Shown in pieces: positions 50,677 to 59,831 of a DNA stretch of 64,000 nucleotides (position 1 is the stretch's first letter; the number at the start of each line of letters is the position of its first letter). The stretch spans positions 124,001 through 188,000 of the forward strand of contig NZ_JANKMS010000009.1 of NCBI RefSeq assembly GCF_024649945.1, read 5' to 3'. The stretch comes from Flavobacterium panacis (GTDB lineage: Bacteria; Bacteroidota; Bacteroidia; Flavobacteriales; Flavobacteriaceae). Made by a program: the position numbers and the translations under genes. The notes beneath the pieces were generated by a model. That model was not told the DNA's origin, did no database searches, and saw only the letters and a list, made by a program, of their open reading frames with translations.

Positions 50677-52947
50677 ATGAATAACATTAAAAACTCATTG
50701 TTTTACATTACCATTATTGGTGGTTTTACAGCGTTAATATATTGGGTGATTTCAAAAGGCGCCTCACTTGAAGTTGGACGTAATGTTGTTAAAAAACAAA
50801 TTGAAAGCAACCATTGGAATGATTTTCTGGATTCGATGATTCATAATTTGCAGCATCCTCTTGCTATTTTATTGGCTCAGATTGTCACGATTATTTTGGT
50901 AGCACGTTTGTTCGGATGGTTTTTTAGAAAAATTGGACAGCCATCTGTAATCGGAGAAATGATTGCGGGTATTGTTTTAGGGCCATCTTTGGTCGGAATG
51001 TATTTTCCGGAATTTTCGGCAGCTTTATTTCCAGTAGCATCTTTAGGTAATTTACAGTTTTTAAGCCAGATTGGTTTGATCCTTTTCATGTTTGTAATCG
51101 GAATGGAACTGGACTTGAAAGTACTTAAAAACAAAGCTCATGATGCAGTTGTTATTAGTCACGCGAGTATTGTAATTCCGTTTGCGTTAGGTTTAACTCT
51201 AGCTTATTATATCTACCATACTTTTGCTCCAATTGGTGTTGAGTTTTCTTCTTTCGGATTATTTATGGGAATTGCCATGAGTATTACTGCTTTTCCGGTT
51301 CTGGCGAGAATTGTTCAGGAAAGAGGAATGCAGAAAACAAAACTCGGAACCATTGCGATTACTTGCGCTGCTGCAGACGATATTACAGCTTGGTGTATTT
51401 TAGCAGTTGTCATTGCTATTGTAAAAGCGGGTTCGTTTACAAGTTCCTTATATGTAATTGGTTTAGCGATTTTATATGTAATTATTATGTTGAAAGTCGT
51501 TCGTCCATTCTTGAAACGTGTCGGCGATTTAAATGCTACTCGTGAAAGTTTGAATAAACCAGTTGTAGCGATATTTTTTATTACACTTTTGATTTCGGCT
51601 TATGCTGCTGAGTTAATCGGAATTCATGCTTTATTCGGAGCGTTCTTGGCAGGAGCTATTATGCCCGAAAACAATAAATTCAGAAATATTTTTATCGAAA
51701 AAGTAGAAGATGTAGCCATTATCGTTTTATTGCCTTTATTTTTTGTGTTTACAGGTTTACGTACGCAAATTGGTTTACTAAATGATCCGGCTTTATGGAA
51801 AATCACAGGTTTGATTATTGCTGTTGCTGTTGCCGGGAAATTCTTTGGAAGTGCTTTAGCAGCAAAATTCGTTGGGCAAAGCTGGAAAGATAGTTTAGCA
51901 ATCGGAGCATTAATGAATACTCGCGGTTTAATGGAACTTGTAGTTTTAAATATTGGTTATGATCTTGGTGTGTTGTCTACAGAAATTTTTACCATGATGG
52001 TAATTATGGCCTTGGTGACTACTTTTATGACAGGGCCGGCTTTAGATTTTATTGGTTTTATTTTTAAAGATAAAATAACAGCTATTCCGCAGGAAATTGG
52101 CAATAAAAGTAAATACAAAATCCTGCTTTCATTTGCAACTCCTGAAAGGGGAAAACAATTGCTTAAAATTGCGAACAGTTTAGTTAAAAAACAAGGAGAT
52201 AATTCGATTGTTACGGCACTGCATTTGTCATTAAGTACAGAGATTCATTCTTTTGATGTTAAAGATTATGAACGTAAAATGCTAGTTCCTGTTGTAGAGG
52301 AATCAAATCGATTGAATCAGAATATGGTGAGCATGTTTAAAGTTTCAAATGATATTGATGCTGATATTATTGATTCGGCCAACCAAGGAGAATATGATTT
52401 ATTATTGATTGGTTTAGGGCAATCCATTTTTGCCGGAACTTTGCTTGGAAAAATTCTTGGATTCACAACCCGAATTGTAAATCCGGATCGTTTAATCGAC
52501 AAGTTTACTGGAAAAGAAGGTTTGTTCGAAAATAATCCTTTTGATGAAAGAACACGCCATATCATTGCTAAAACCAGAATGTCGGTTGGTATTCTTATCG
52601 ATAAAGATCTTGAAGAAGTAAATCAGGTTTTTATGCCTGTTTTTAGTAAAGAAGATTCATTTTTAATTGACTATGCTAAAAAGCTAATCAATAATAATGG
52701 TTCTCAGGTTACGGTTCTGGATGCAAGTGGTGAGGTTAAAAGCACACGCGAAATTCAGGAAACGATTCGTTCTATAGAACAGATTGCTCCAAATCATATT
52801 ATGATTAAAAATGATAGAACGATAAAAAAAGAGTTTTTAGACGGTCAGAATTTAATGATTATAAGTTTAGACAGTTGGAAAAAACTAATAGAATCTCAAA
52901 GTCCATGGCTCAATAATACGCCTTCGGTTTTAATTATTAAACCTTAG
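50677..52947 (+). CDS. Cation:proton antiporter, CPA2 (KefB-like) family
   Basis: 756 residues. One extra N-terminal TM, then 12-13 TM helices (about 60-450) of a CPA2 exchanger, with GQPSVIGEMIAGIVLGPSLVG, the ion-site AADDITAWCILAVV, and ELIGIHALFGAFLAGAIMP. A cytoplasmic C-terminal half (about 475-756) resembles a tandem universal-stress-protein-like domain rather than TrkA-N. Probably Na+ or K+/H+ exchange. Stands alone with its own terminator. Confidence 0.92.
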   Translation: MNNIKNSLFYITIIGGFTALIYWVISKGASLEVGRNVVKKQIESNHWNDFLDSMIHNLQHPLAILLAQIVTIILVARLFGWFFRKIGQPSVIGEMIAGIVLGPSLVGMYFPEFSAALFPVASLGNLQFLSQIGLILFMFVIGMELDLKVLKNKAHDAVVISHASIVIPFALGLTLAYYIYHTFAPIGVEFSSFGLFMGIAMSITAFPVLARIVQERGMQKTKLGTIAITCAAADDITAWCILAVVIAIVKAGSFTSSLYVIGLAILYVIIMLKVVRPFLKRVGDLNATRESLNKPVVAIFFITLLISAYAAELIGIHALFGAFLAGAIMPENNKFRNIFIEKVEDVAIIVLLPLFFVFTGLRTQIGLLNDPALWKITGLIIAVAVAGKFFGSALAAKFVGQSWKDSLAIGALMNTRGLMELVVLNIGYDLGVLSTEIFTMMVIMALVTTFMTGPALDFIGFIFKDKITAIPQEIGNKSKYKILLSFATPERGKQLLKIANSLVKKQGDNSIVTALHLSLSTEIHSFDVKDYERKMLVPVVEESNRLNQNMVSMFKVSNDIDADIIDSANQGEYDLLLIGLGQSIFAGTLLGKILGFTTRIVNPDRLIDKFTGKEGLFENNPFDERTRHIIAKTRMSVGILIDKDLEEVNQVFMPVFSKEDSFLIDYAKKLINNNGSQVTVLDASGEVKSTREIQETIRSIEQIAPNHIMIKNDRTIKKEFLDGQNLMIISLDSWKKLIESQSPWLNNTPSVLIIKP

Positions 52948-52965
52948 TTTTAAATTCCAATAAAT

Positions 52966-53015
52966 AAAATCCCAAATTCCAAAATGCAATGCGATCGGAG
53001 TTTGGGATTTTTTTT
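52966..53015 (+). terminator. Terminator after the antiporter
   Basis: AAAATCCCAAA (52966) pairs with TTTGGGATTT (53001), loop 24 nt, T run to 53015. Built from the same AATTCCAAAT/ATTTGGAATT repeat type found at 10.7 and 20 kb. Confidence 0.65.
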
Positions 53016-53087
53016 ATGGATTCAGTAGAACTTTGTCAAAGTTTTATAAGTTCAAAGATTGGAATTTGGAATTTTTATATTGAGATT

Positions 53088-55583
53088 TTACAAACCTAGA
53101 TCAAGCAAATAAGAAATTTTAACTGCAATATTGTCTTCAAATTTCAATAACTGATTTGGTCCGTAGCGATAGAATCCGGCAAGACCAAAGCCTTTGTAGA
53201 TTTTGTTTAATTCAATTCCCGATTCAAAATAACCTTTGTCAAGTGTTTTGTAAGTTGGTCCAACATGTTGTTCGGGTTTTTCCATATTCCCCCAGGCCAT
53301 TCTGGAAACTAAAACCAATGAAGGTCTTACTTTTTTCAGAATTGTAATACGGTCAAAACCATGTTTAATCTGGAACATTACATATTCGCTTGAGAAAAAC
53401 TCATTAAAAAACATCGTTTCAAAAGCATTTCTTCCAGAAAAAGTAATACGTTGGATAACGGTTTCCTTGGTCAGGTTGTTTGGAGAAGTATTGTATAAAT
53501 GTGTAATCGGAACATCGCCCATTGCTAAACCTGCTTGTAAAAGAAGACTTGTCTTTTGACGGTTCAGGTATTTCTTTTCATATTCAGCTTTAAAATCGAT
53601 TTTGCTGAAAGTGAAATCATTATCGAATACATTTGGTAATGACTGGGTATATTGAAAAGTAAATCTCGGAAATCTTTTCTCCGATTCATTTCTTCCGGTT
53701 GGAGTCTGCATGAAATCGCTGAAAGGCGCCCAAACAATTGACAGCATTGCTGTTGTCATGATGTAACTTGAATACAATTTGCCATCGTGATTAAACAAAT
53801 AATCAAATTTAGGTTCGATGTAATTTCTTGAAAATTCTAAAACAGCTTCAGTTTTCGGAATAATTTTGGTTTGAATATTTCCTCGCCATCCGGTATATTC
53901 GTAAAAAGTACTAATGTTAATCGGTCGTGGATCGTAAATTTTAAAAACGCGTTTGTCAACCGCAAAAACAGTACTTGCAATCTCCCGAACATCATCGGTA
54001 TAATATCCATTAAACCAAGTATTGGTGTATTTGTCTAATAAAACTCCGCCTCCTAAACTGTATTTAAAAACACCATCTTTTGTTCCGTAAGCGGTATAAC
54101 CTTCGATTCGGAAATTTTTAGAGAAACGATCGTTTGTAATTCCGCCCAAGCCAAGTCTAAAACCTTCGTAGTTATTATAACTGATGATCTTTTTTAAATC
54201 CAGATCAACAGGTCCGATTGGGTAAAAACCATTGATGATTTTTCGACCTATTCCCAGACGTTTCTCAATTCGATTGCTTACAGAAATACTGTCTAATAAT
54301 AAATACGTTTTTTGGCTTTTTAAGTCGAGATTTTCTTTTCGATAAGCTTCCCAGAAACTTTCTGGTTTTTTGGCTGCATCGTCGTTAATTTCAATATATA
54401 AGGAAGGATTTTTGACAGAATTATTGGTGCCAATGCGAATATCGAAACTGTTACTTTCAGAAATTAGATAAGTAAAATCGGAAGCTACTTTTTTTCTGGG
54501 TTCAAAATTCTCTTCAACGTCTCCGTCAAACTGAATGGTTCCGCCCAAAATTCTGATGTCATCGTCATTTTTGCCTTTTACAATCTTAAAAGTCGTATTG
54601 CTCTGGAACCAGATTTTTTCTTTCGAATTGTATTCAAACTCATGAATACCGCTAATATCCAAAACGCCCTTAATTCGCATTACCGCTTTAGCAACAGCGA
54701 AATTTTCTCTGTCAATATATAAAACGCCTTCTAATCCAGATGCTCTTCGTTTTTGTTTATTTTTAAAATAAATCATGTAAGCGTCACGCCCTTTAATGCT
54801 TACCGTATCTAATAATTTATAATTGTAACTTGAAGGTGCTGTGTTTGAAATCGGATTTTCATATTTGGTTTCAAACAATTCGTATTTCGGATCATAAATA
54901 GAAATCGACTGGAGGTTAAAAGCCAAAACTTCGTAAATAGGTTGTTTAAAACCTGCGATTTTAGTTCCTAAAACAGTTTCTTTCAATTTTTTATTGGCAA
55001 ATTGATATTGTGAAACTTTCTCTGTTTGAAACAAATGCTGTTTGTTTACGATTTCTTTGAATTTATAATCAGAAGAATCAACATTGATTATTTTTTTGCT
55101 TAAATCTTTATAAGATGCTGTAGAGTCGATTCTGCCATCAATGGAGTCCGGATTCGCTGTTACAATAAGTTTATTATAGGTTTTGTATTCAAAATTATTG
55201 AGTTTTTTCTGCGGATCATTTTGTGTTTTGGCAGCAATAACTTTTCGGATTATGGTTAAAGCCGGATTTTCATTCGAAACAATTACTTCCTTTAAATCAT
55301 CCGCCTGCTGTACAAGAGAAACAGCATAAAATGTCTTGCTGTTTAATAATGCAATGGTTTTAGTCTGAAAACCAACATAAGATACTGTTAAAGTGTTGGC
55401 GGATGCACTGATTTTAAAAATGAACTTTCCATCAACATCTGTAATCGTGTTGTTGTTTTCTGAAGTGGTAATAGTAGCAAACGGAAGAGGTTTGTTATTG
55501 GAGTCGGTTACGATTCCGTTTATTTGAAATTGCGCCTGAAGAGTAAGCGTAAAAAACAAAGTCAAAAAACAAAATAGCTTCAT
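53088..55583 (-). CDS. DUF5686 outer-membrane protein with CarboxypepD_reg-like domain
   Basis: 831 residues from the ATG at 55583; an upstream in-frame ATG (55664) lies before the promoter and is not used. Signal peptide to about LQAQ, then a carboxypeptidase-regulatory-like domain (about 20-105, INGIVTDSNNKPLPFATIT... SVYGF-like end VSYVGFQ), a DUF5686 region and a C-terminal beta-barrel ending KISYLLDLGL with terminal aromatic-poor strand. Probably an outer-membrane protein of unknown cargo, typical of Bacteroidota. Separated from frr by its terminator. Confidence 0.88.
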   Translation of the reverse strand: MKLFCFLTLFFTLTLQAQFQINGIVTDSNNKPLPFATITTSENNNTITDVDGKFIFKISASANTLTVSYVGFQTKTIALLNSKTFYAVSLVQQADDLKEVIVSNENPALTIIRKVIAAKTQNDPQKKLNNFEYKTYNKLIVTANPDSIDGRIDSTASYKDLSKKIINVDSSDYKFKEIVNKQHLFQTEKVSQYQFANKKLKETVLGTKIAGFKQPIYEVLAFNLQSISIYDPKYELFETKYENPISNTAPSSYNYKLLDTVSIKGRDAYMIYFKNKQKRRASGLEGVLYIDRENFAVAKAVMRIKGVLDISGIHEFEYNSKEKIWFQSNTTFKIVKGKNDDDIRILGGTIQFDGDVEENFEPRKKVASDFTYLISESNSFDIRIGTNNSVKNPSLYIEINDDAAKKPESFWEAYRKENLDLKSQKTYLLLDSISVSNRIEKRLGIGRKIINGFYPIGPVDLDLKKIISYNNYEGFRLGLGGITNDRFSKNFRIEGYTAYGTKDGVFKYSLGGGVLLDKYTNTWFNGYYTDDVREIASTVFAVDKRVFKIYDPRPINISTFYEYTGWRGNIQTKIIPKTEAVLEFSRNYIEPKFDYLFNHDGKLYSSYIMTTAMLSIVWAPFSDFMQTPTGRNESEKRFPRFTFQYTQSLPNVFDNDFTFSKIDFKAEYEKKYLNRQKTSLLLQAGLAMGDVPITHLYNTSPNNLTKETVIQRITFSGRNAFETMFFNEFFSSEYVMFQIKHGFDRITILKKVRPSLVLVSRMAWGNMEKPEQHVGPTYKTLDKGYFESGIELNKIYKGFGLAGFYRYGPNQLLKFEDNIAVKISYLLDLGL

Positions 55584-55630
55584 ACAGAATGATATAGTTT
55601 CAAAAACGAAAAGAATTAATTTTTCGTATG

Positions 55631-55664
55631 CAAAAATAGCAATAAAAAAATCCGTCTGATACAA
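55631..55664 (-). promoter_or_regulatory. Promoter of the DUF5686 gene
   Basis: On the minus strand TTG (complement of 55662-55664), 23 bp, then TATTTTTG (complement of 55631-55638), an exact TAnnTTTG. It lies within the frr terminator and 48 bp upstream of the ATG at 55583. Confidence 0.5.
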
Positions 55665-55680
55665 TTAACCAGACGGATTT
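55648..55680 (-). terminator. Terminator after frr
   Basis: An 11-bp stem AAATCCGTCTG/CAGACGGATTT, loop 11 nt, with minus-strand T run of seven. Confidence 0.9.
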
Positions 55681-55701
55681 TTTATTTTATGACAAAACTA
55701 A

Positions 55702-56265
55702 TTACACTTTCATGATTTCAGCTTCTTTTAAAGCCAATAATTCATCGATTTTTTTGATGTAAGCGTTTGTTAGGTTCTGAACTTCTTCTTCTGCAGATTT
55801 GCAAATGTCTTCAGAAGTTCCTTCTTTTTCTAATTTTTTGATATCAGTATTAGCATCTTTACGAGAGTTACGAATACCAATTTTAGCATCTTCTGCTTCA
55901 GATTTTGCTTGTTTTGCTAAATCACGACGACGCTCTTCTGTTAATGGCGGTACGCTGATAATTACCATATCACCATTGTTCATTGGGTTAAAACCAATGT
56001 TAGCGATCAAAATAGCTTTTTCAATTGCTTGCAGCATATTTTTTTCAAATGGCTGTAATGTAATTGTTCTAGCATCTGGAACGCTGATTTTAGATACTTG
56101 CGAAAGCGGAGTTTGAGATCCGTAATAATCTACGAACACACCTCCAAGCATAGCTGGAGAAGCTTTTCCTGCACGAATATTAAGAAATTCTTTCTCTAAG
56201 TGTGCAATCGTACCGTTCATTGATTCTTCAGTACTTTCTAAAATAAAGTCTATTTCTTCAGTCAT
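55702..56265 (-). CDS. frr: Ribosome-recycling factor
   Basis: 187 residues, near the usual 185. Helix-rich, with LEKEFLNIRAGKASPAML near residue 23, PPLTEERRRDLAKQAKSEAEDAKIGIRNSRKD near 105 and a C-terminal KIDELLALKEAEIMKV helix. Splits post-termination 70S ribosomes with EF-G. Follows pyrH by 72 bp in the same direction, the common pyrH-frr order. Confidence 0.97.
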   Translation of the reverse strand: MTEEIDFILESTEESMNGTIAHLEKEFLNIRAGKASPAMLGGVFVDYYGSQTPLSQVSKISVPDARTITLQPFEKNMLQAIEKAILIANIGFNPMNNGDMVIISVPPLTEERRRDLAKQAKSEAEDAKIGIRNSRKDANTDIKKLEKEGTSEDICKSAEEEVQNLTNAYIKKIDELLALKEAEIMKV

Positions 56266-56337
56266 TTTTTTTTAGTTTTCAGTTTTCATTCTCAGTTTTT
56301 AGTTAATGTCTTTACGACTATAAACTTGTACTGATGA

Positions 56338-57045
56338 CTATATATTTACTACAGTTCCTATGTTTTCGCCTGCACAGATTTTCAATAAGTTTCCGATTTT
56401 GTTCATATCAAAAACTACGATTGGCAATTTGTTTTCCTGGCTTAAAGTAAATGCAGTTGTGTCCATTACGTTCAATCCTTTTTTGATTACATCATCAAAA
56501 GAAATAAAATCAAATTTTACAGCAGATGCGTTTTTCTCAGGATCAGAATCATAAACTCCATCAACACGAGTTCCTTTTAAGATTACATCGGCGTTGATTT
56601 CGATTCCTCTTAAAACAGCAGCCGTATCAGTTGTAAAGTATGGATTTCCAGTTCCGGCTCCAAAAATTACAATTCTTCCTTTTTCAAGGTGGCGGTCAGC
56701 TCTTCTTTTAATATATGGTTCTGCAATAGATTCCATTTTTAGAGCAGTCTGCAAACGTGTTTTCATTCCTTTGTCTTCAAGAGCGCCTTGTAATGCCATT
56801 CCGTTTATAACAGTTGCAAGCATTCCCATGTAATCGCCTTGAACTCTATCCATACCAGAGCTTGCTCCCGCAACTCCTCTAAATATATTTCCTCCTCCAA
56901 TAACAATTGCAATTTCTACTCCTTTATCGTGAATTTGCTTGATTTCATCAGCATATTCGCCTAATCTTTTCGGGTCAATACCGTATTGTAAATCGCCCAT
57001 TAAAGCCTCTCCGCTAAGTTTTAGAAGAATTCTTTTATATTTCAT
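56338..57045 (-). CDS. pyrH: Uridylate kinase
   Basis: 235 residues. Amino-acid-kinase fold with KRILLKLSGEAL at the start, VIGGGNIFRG (UMP binding), MDRVQGDYMGMLATVINGMAL and GTGNPYFTTDTAAVLRG. Phosphorylates UMP to UDP in pyrimidine nucleotide synthesis. First gene of the pyrH-frr pair; a -7 element TATATTTG (complement of 57068-57075) precedes it. Confidence 0.97.
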   Translation of the reverse strand: MKYKRILLKLSGEALMGDLQYGIDPKRLGEYADEIKQIHDKGVEIAIVIGGGNIFRGVAGASSGMDRVQGDYMGMLATVINGMALQGALEDKGMKTRLQTALKMESIAEPYIKRRADRHLEKGRIVIFGAGTGNPYFTTDTAAVLRGIEINADVILKGTRVDGVYDSDPEKNASAVKFDFISFDDVIKKGLNVMDTTAFTLSQENKLPIVVFDMNKIGNLLKICAGENIGTVVNI

Positions 57046-57521
57046 GTGTGTGTTGCGTTAATTTGTGCAAATATAGACATATTCTGATTTTTAAAAATAA
57101 TGTTTGCAAAAAATTAATCGAACGTCCTTTTTTAGGCTTAAAAAGCCTCTAAAAGGGATTTGTATTTTACCGCAAAGCACGCTAAGAACTTTAATCACAG
57201 CAGTGCATGTCTGCAAAAATCTTAGAGTTAAAAAATCTTGTAATTGTAACGCAAAGTGCGCAAAGTATCCGCAGAGAACACAAAGTTTTTTTGAGTAAAT
57301 CTTAGATTGAAGAACACAAAGCTCAGTTTGCCCAAAGCTTTGCGAACTCAATATTTAAATCTTGCTTGCGCTCCCAATAAAAATACCTTAGCGTTCTTTG
57401 CGTTAAAAAAACAATTTAAAATTATTGTTGAATGAAATTAAGATAGACTATTAAATGTGACAAATGTCATTTCTGCATCTTTCTAAATTTTGTATTTTTA
57501 TATATCTTAAAATAAAACTAT
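57046..57521. repeat. Intergenic region with GCAAAG repeats
   Basis: 476 bp between divergent pyrH and the thioredoxin-like gene, no gene seen. CCGCAAAGCACGCTAAGA, AACGCAAAGTGCGCAAAGT and the reverse CTTTGCGTTAA form a family of direct and inverted GCAAAG units (57170-57410), repeated again at 62033-62140 and 62338-62366. This repeat type is dispersed in Flavobacteria genomes; no hairpin with T run is seen. Confidence 0.65.
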
Positions 57522-58139
57522 ATGAAAAGCATCGTAGCCAAAGCATTGTTTAATAGTCACTCTTATTCTGAATACCGAAAATTAGTAACTGATTTACTGT
57601 CTGAAGGAAAATCAACAGGAAATGAACAGTCTGAAAGTCTGACCAATTATTCTAAATTGAATGAGGCAAGAATGAACAGACTAGAGAAAACCATAAAAAT
57701 TGATGAAACTGTTGCAGAGAAACTTCAAAATCTAGACAATCATTATATCTGGCTGGTTTTGTCTGAAGGTTGGTGCGGAGATGCAGCACAAATTCTTCCT
57801 ATTTTAGATAAAATGGCTCATGTTTCTAATAAAAAAATCGATTTAAGAATAGTGCTTCGTGATGAAAATGATGATTTAATGAATCAATATTTGACCAATG
57901 GAGGAAAAGCAATCCCAAAAGTAATTATTATTTGCAAAGAAGCCGGAATTGTTCGCGCCGATTGGGGACCAAGACCAAAAGGAGCATCAGAATTAATGGC
58001 AAAACACAAAAGAGAAGTTGGACCAATTGATGAAAAAATAAAGACCGATTTGCAGCTTTGGTATTTGGCAGATAAAGGAATTTCTGTTCAAGAAGAACTA
58101 CTGGAAATCATGGAAAATATTAAATATAACCGATTGTAA
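57522..58139 (+). CDS. Thioredoxin-family protein with single active-site Cys
   Basis: 205 residues, no signal, so cytoplasmic. A helical N-terminal third, then a thioredoxin-like fold (about 70-170). The usual WCGPC reads WCGDA (Cys85), so the resolving Cys is absent. The cis-Pro is in GGKAIPKVIII. Loss of CxxC suggests a redox-inactive, monothiol or binding role, as in the Thioredoxin_9 branch. Monocistronic. Confidence 0.85.
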   Translation: MKSIVAKALFNSHSYSEYRKLVTDLLSEGKSTGNEQSESLTNYSKLNEARMNRLEKTIKIDETVAEKLQNLDNHYIWLVLSEGWCGDAAQILPILDKMAHVSNKKIDLRIVLRDENDDLMNQYLTNGGKAIPKVIIICKEAGIVRADWGPRPKGASELMAKHKREVGPIDEKIKTDLQLWYLADKGISVQEELLEIMENIKYNRL

Positions 58140-58315
58140 TTTTTTTAATGTGTTGATAAACAAATAATTTGGTTGATAAAATTGTCTTAAAGTGTTTTTG
58201 TTTTATTACGAATTTTGTATCTTAGTAAATAGAATAATCCCACTTCTATTATAACTTTCTGATTTACTCTTTTTATTGGTGTTGTTTATTGTCTAACATT
58301 AAAAAATACACTATT

Positions 58316-58393
58316 ATGAAAAAGTTATTTGAAAGGTTTTATGATTTCTTTTCTCAATTTTTATTTGGAGGGAAAAATGTGCCTCACTATTAA
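58316..58393 (+). CDS. 25-aa mini-ORF with own terminator
   Basis: ATG at 58316 opens a 25-codon frame, MKKLFERFYDFFSQFLFGGK then NVPHY, strongly aromatic (six Phe and two Tyr) and amphipathic. The A-rich AAAAAATACACTATT before the ATG fits a Bacteroidota translation start. A terminator follows at 58439. It could be a small membrane-associated peptide, or the transcript may itself be a regulatory RNA. Unconfirmed. Confidence 0.45.
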   Translation: MKKLFERFYDFFSQFLFGGKNVPHY

Positions 58394-58438
58394 TTTAAGA
58401 TAAGTATGAGATAATATTACTTGTTTTAAAAAAGCCTG

Positions 58439-58475
58439 GCACATTACTGAATAAAAAAGTAATGTGCTTTTTTTG
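58439..58475 (+). terminator. Terminator after the mini-ORF
   Basis: A 10-bp stem GCACATTACT/AGTAATGTGC with a 9-nt A-rich loop and a T run of seven. Confidence 0.88.
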
Positions 58476-58498
58476 TTTTTTAAAGTCTTAAAAACTGA

Positions 58499-59017
58499 TT
58501 AAAGAAACGCCAGACAAACATTTCCAATGGTTTTGTAATCATGAAGAGGAAATCCAAAATCGGCTATTTCGACAAATATTGTTCGATCATCTCTGGTAAT
58601 TCCAAGTCTGGCTTTTTTGTAAGTGCCACTTAAATCGCCACGACCCAAGGCAAAACTTTTTCCATATCCAACCTGCATGGTAAGTCTGGAGCTTTCTCCA
58701 ATTTTTGGACTTAATCCGAAATTAAGATAAACGGGAGCGGCAACGAGTTTTTCGTTCCATTTCCAATCCAAGCCACCGTGAATTCCTAGCGTTACCCATT
58801 GTTTGTAGTGAACTCCGTAACCCAGTTTTGAACCTAATCCGTCGGGCATTAGCCAAGGACGTCTTTCATTTTGATAACCAGGCAAATCATCATAATCTTG
58901 ATTTCCGGTGAACGAAGCAGTAACATCAAATTGAATGTAAGTAAACTCTCTTTCCTGAGCAGAAAGCGTTAGATTGAAGCAAAAAAAGGTAATAATCGTG
59001 AGTAAAAAATATTTCAT
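58499..59017 (-). CDS. Exported beta-barrel-like protein, unknown
   Basis: 172 residues. Signal peptide MKYFLLTIITFFCFNLTLSAQ, then alternating strands with Gly/aromatic pairs (LGYGVHYKQWVTLGIHGGLDWKWN, RLTMQVGYGKSFALGRG) and an ending NVCLAFL with terminal Phe-Leu, typical of small outer-membrane barrels. Function unknown. Confidence 0.7.
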   Translation of the reverse strand: MKYFLLTIITFFCFNLTLSAQEREFTYIQFDVTASFTGNQDYDDLPGYQNERRPWLMPDGLGSKLGYGVHYKQWVTLGIHGGLDWKWNEKLVAAPVYLNFGLSPKIGESSRLTMQVGYGKSFALGRGDLSGTYKKARLGITRDDRTIFVEIADFGFPLHDYKTIGNVCLAFL

Positions 59018-59141
59018 AAACTAGATTTTGATGCGTCTTTGCTATGAAATGGAATGGTTTCACTGGCTCAGAATTTGAAAAATAATTTGGGGAAAGATAT
59101 TTAAAAAATCACGATAATTTCAAAAGCTAGAAAATATATTT

Positions 59142-59831
59142 TTACTGTAGACTTTCTTCAAACAAAGTAATGTCGATTGCATTTTTAACATCGTAATCGC
59201 CAATTTTAGTTCGGCGTAAAACGGTTAGATGCGAACCAGAATTCATGGCTTTTCCAAAATCATAGGCAAGAGAACGAATATAAGTTCCTTTAGAACAAAC
59301 TACTCTGAAGTCTATTTCTGGCAAGGCAATTCGTGTAATTTCAAATTCGTGAATGGTAGTTTTTCTACTTTCAATTTCGATAGATTCTCCTGCGCGAGCA
59401 TGTTCGTACAAACGAACGCCATCTTTTTTAATAGCCGAAAAAATAGGTGGTTTTTGATCAATTTCGCCTAAAAACTGCTTTACCGTTTCATGAATTAAAG
59501 CTTCATCAATATGTTTAGTTGGGAAAGTTTGATCGATTTCGGTTTCTAAATCGTAAGATGGAGTAGTGGCTCCAATGTAAAAAGTTCCCGTATATTCCTT
59601 TGCCTGACCCTGAAGCTCAGAAATTCTTTTGGTAAATTTTCCAGTACAAATTAATAAAAGTCCAGTCGCTAACGGATCTAACGTTCCTGCGTGGCCAATT
59701 TTGAACTTTTTTGGAAGTCCAACTTTATTAATTAAAAGGTATTTTAATTTGTTGACAGCTTGAAACGAACTCCATTTTAAAGGTTTGTCAATTAATAAAA
59801 CTTGTCCGTTTAAATATTCTTCAAGTGTCAT
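59142..59831 (-). CDS. truB: tRNA pseudouridine(55) synthase
   Basis: 229 residues. KIGHAGTLDPLATGLLLICTGK carries the catalytic Asp, KEYTGTFYIGATTPSYDLE and CSKGTYIRSLAYDFG are further TruB motifs. Makes pseudouridine 55 in the T loop of tRNAs. The start shares one base with the uppP stop (TAATG), so it is coupled to uppP. Confidence 0.95.
   Translation of the reverse strand: MTLEEYLNGQVLLIDKPLKWSSFQAVNKLKYLLINKVGLPKKFKIGHAGTLDPLATGLLLICTGKFTKRISELQGQAKEYTGTFYIGATTPSYDLETEIDQTFPTKHIDEALIHETVKQFLGEIDQKPPIFSAIKKDGVRLYEHARAGESIEIESRKTTIHEFEITRIALPEIDFRVVCSKGTYIRSLAYDFGKAMNSGSHLTVLRRTKIGDYDVKNAIDITLFEESLQ

Noticed and set aside
55584..55664. Longer N-terminus for the DUF5686 protein
   Set aside because: It lies across a promoter and the frr terminator, and it would bury the signal peptide.
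57091..57351. Minus-strand frame of 86 codons and overlapping plus-strand frame
   Set aside because: Both lie wholly in GCAAAG repeat DNA and have no coding features.
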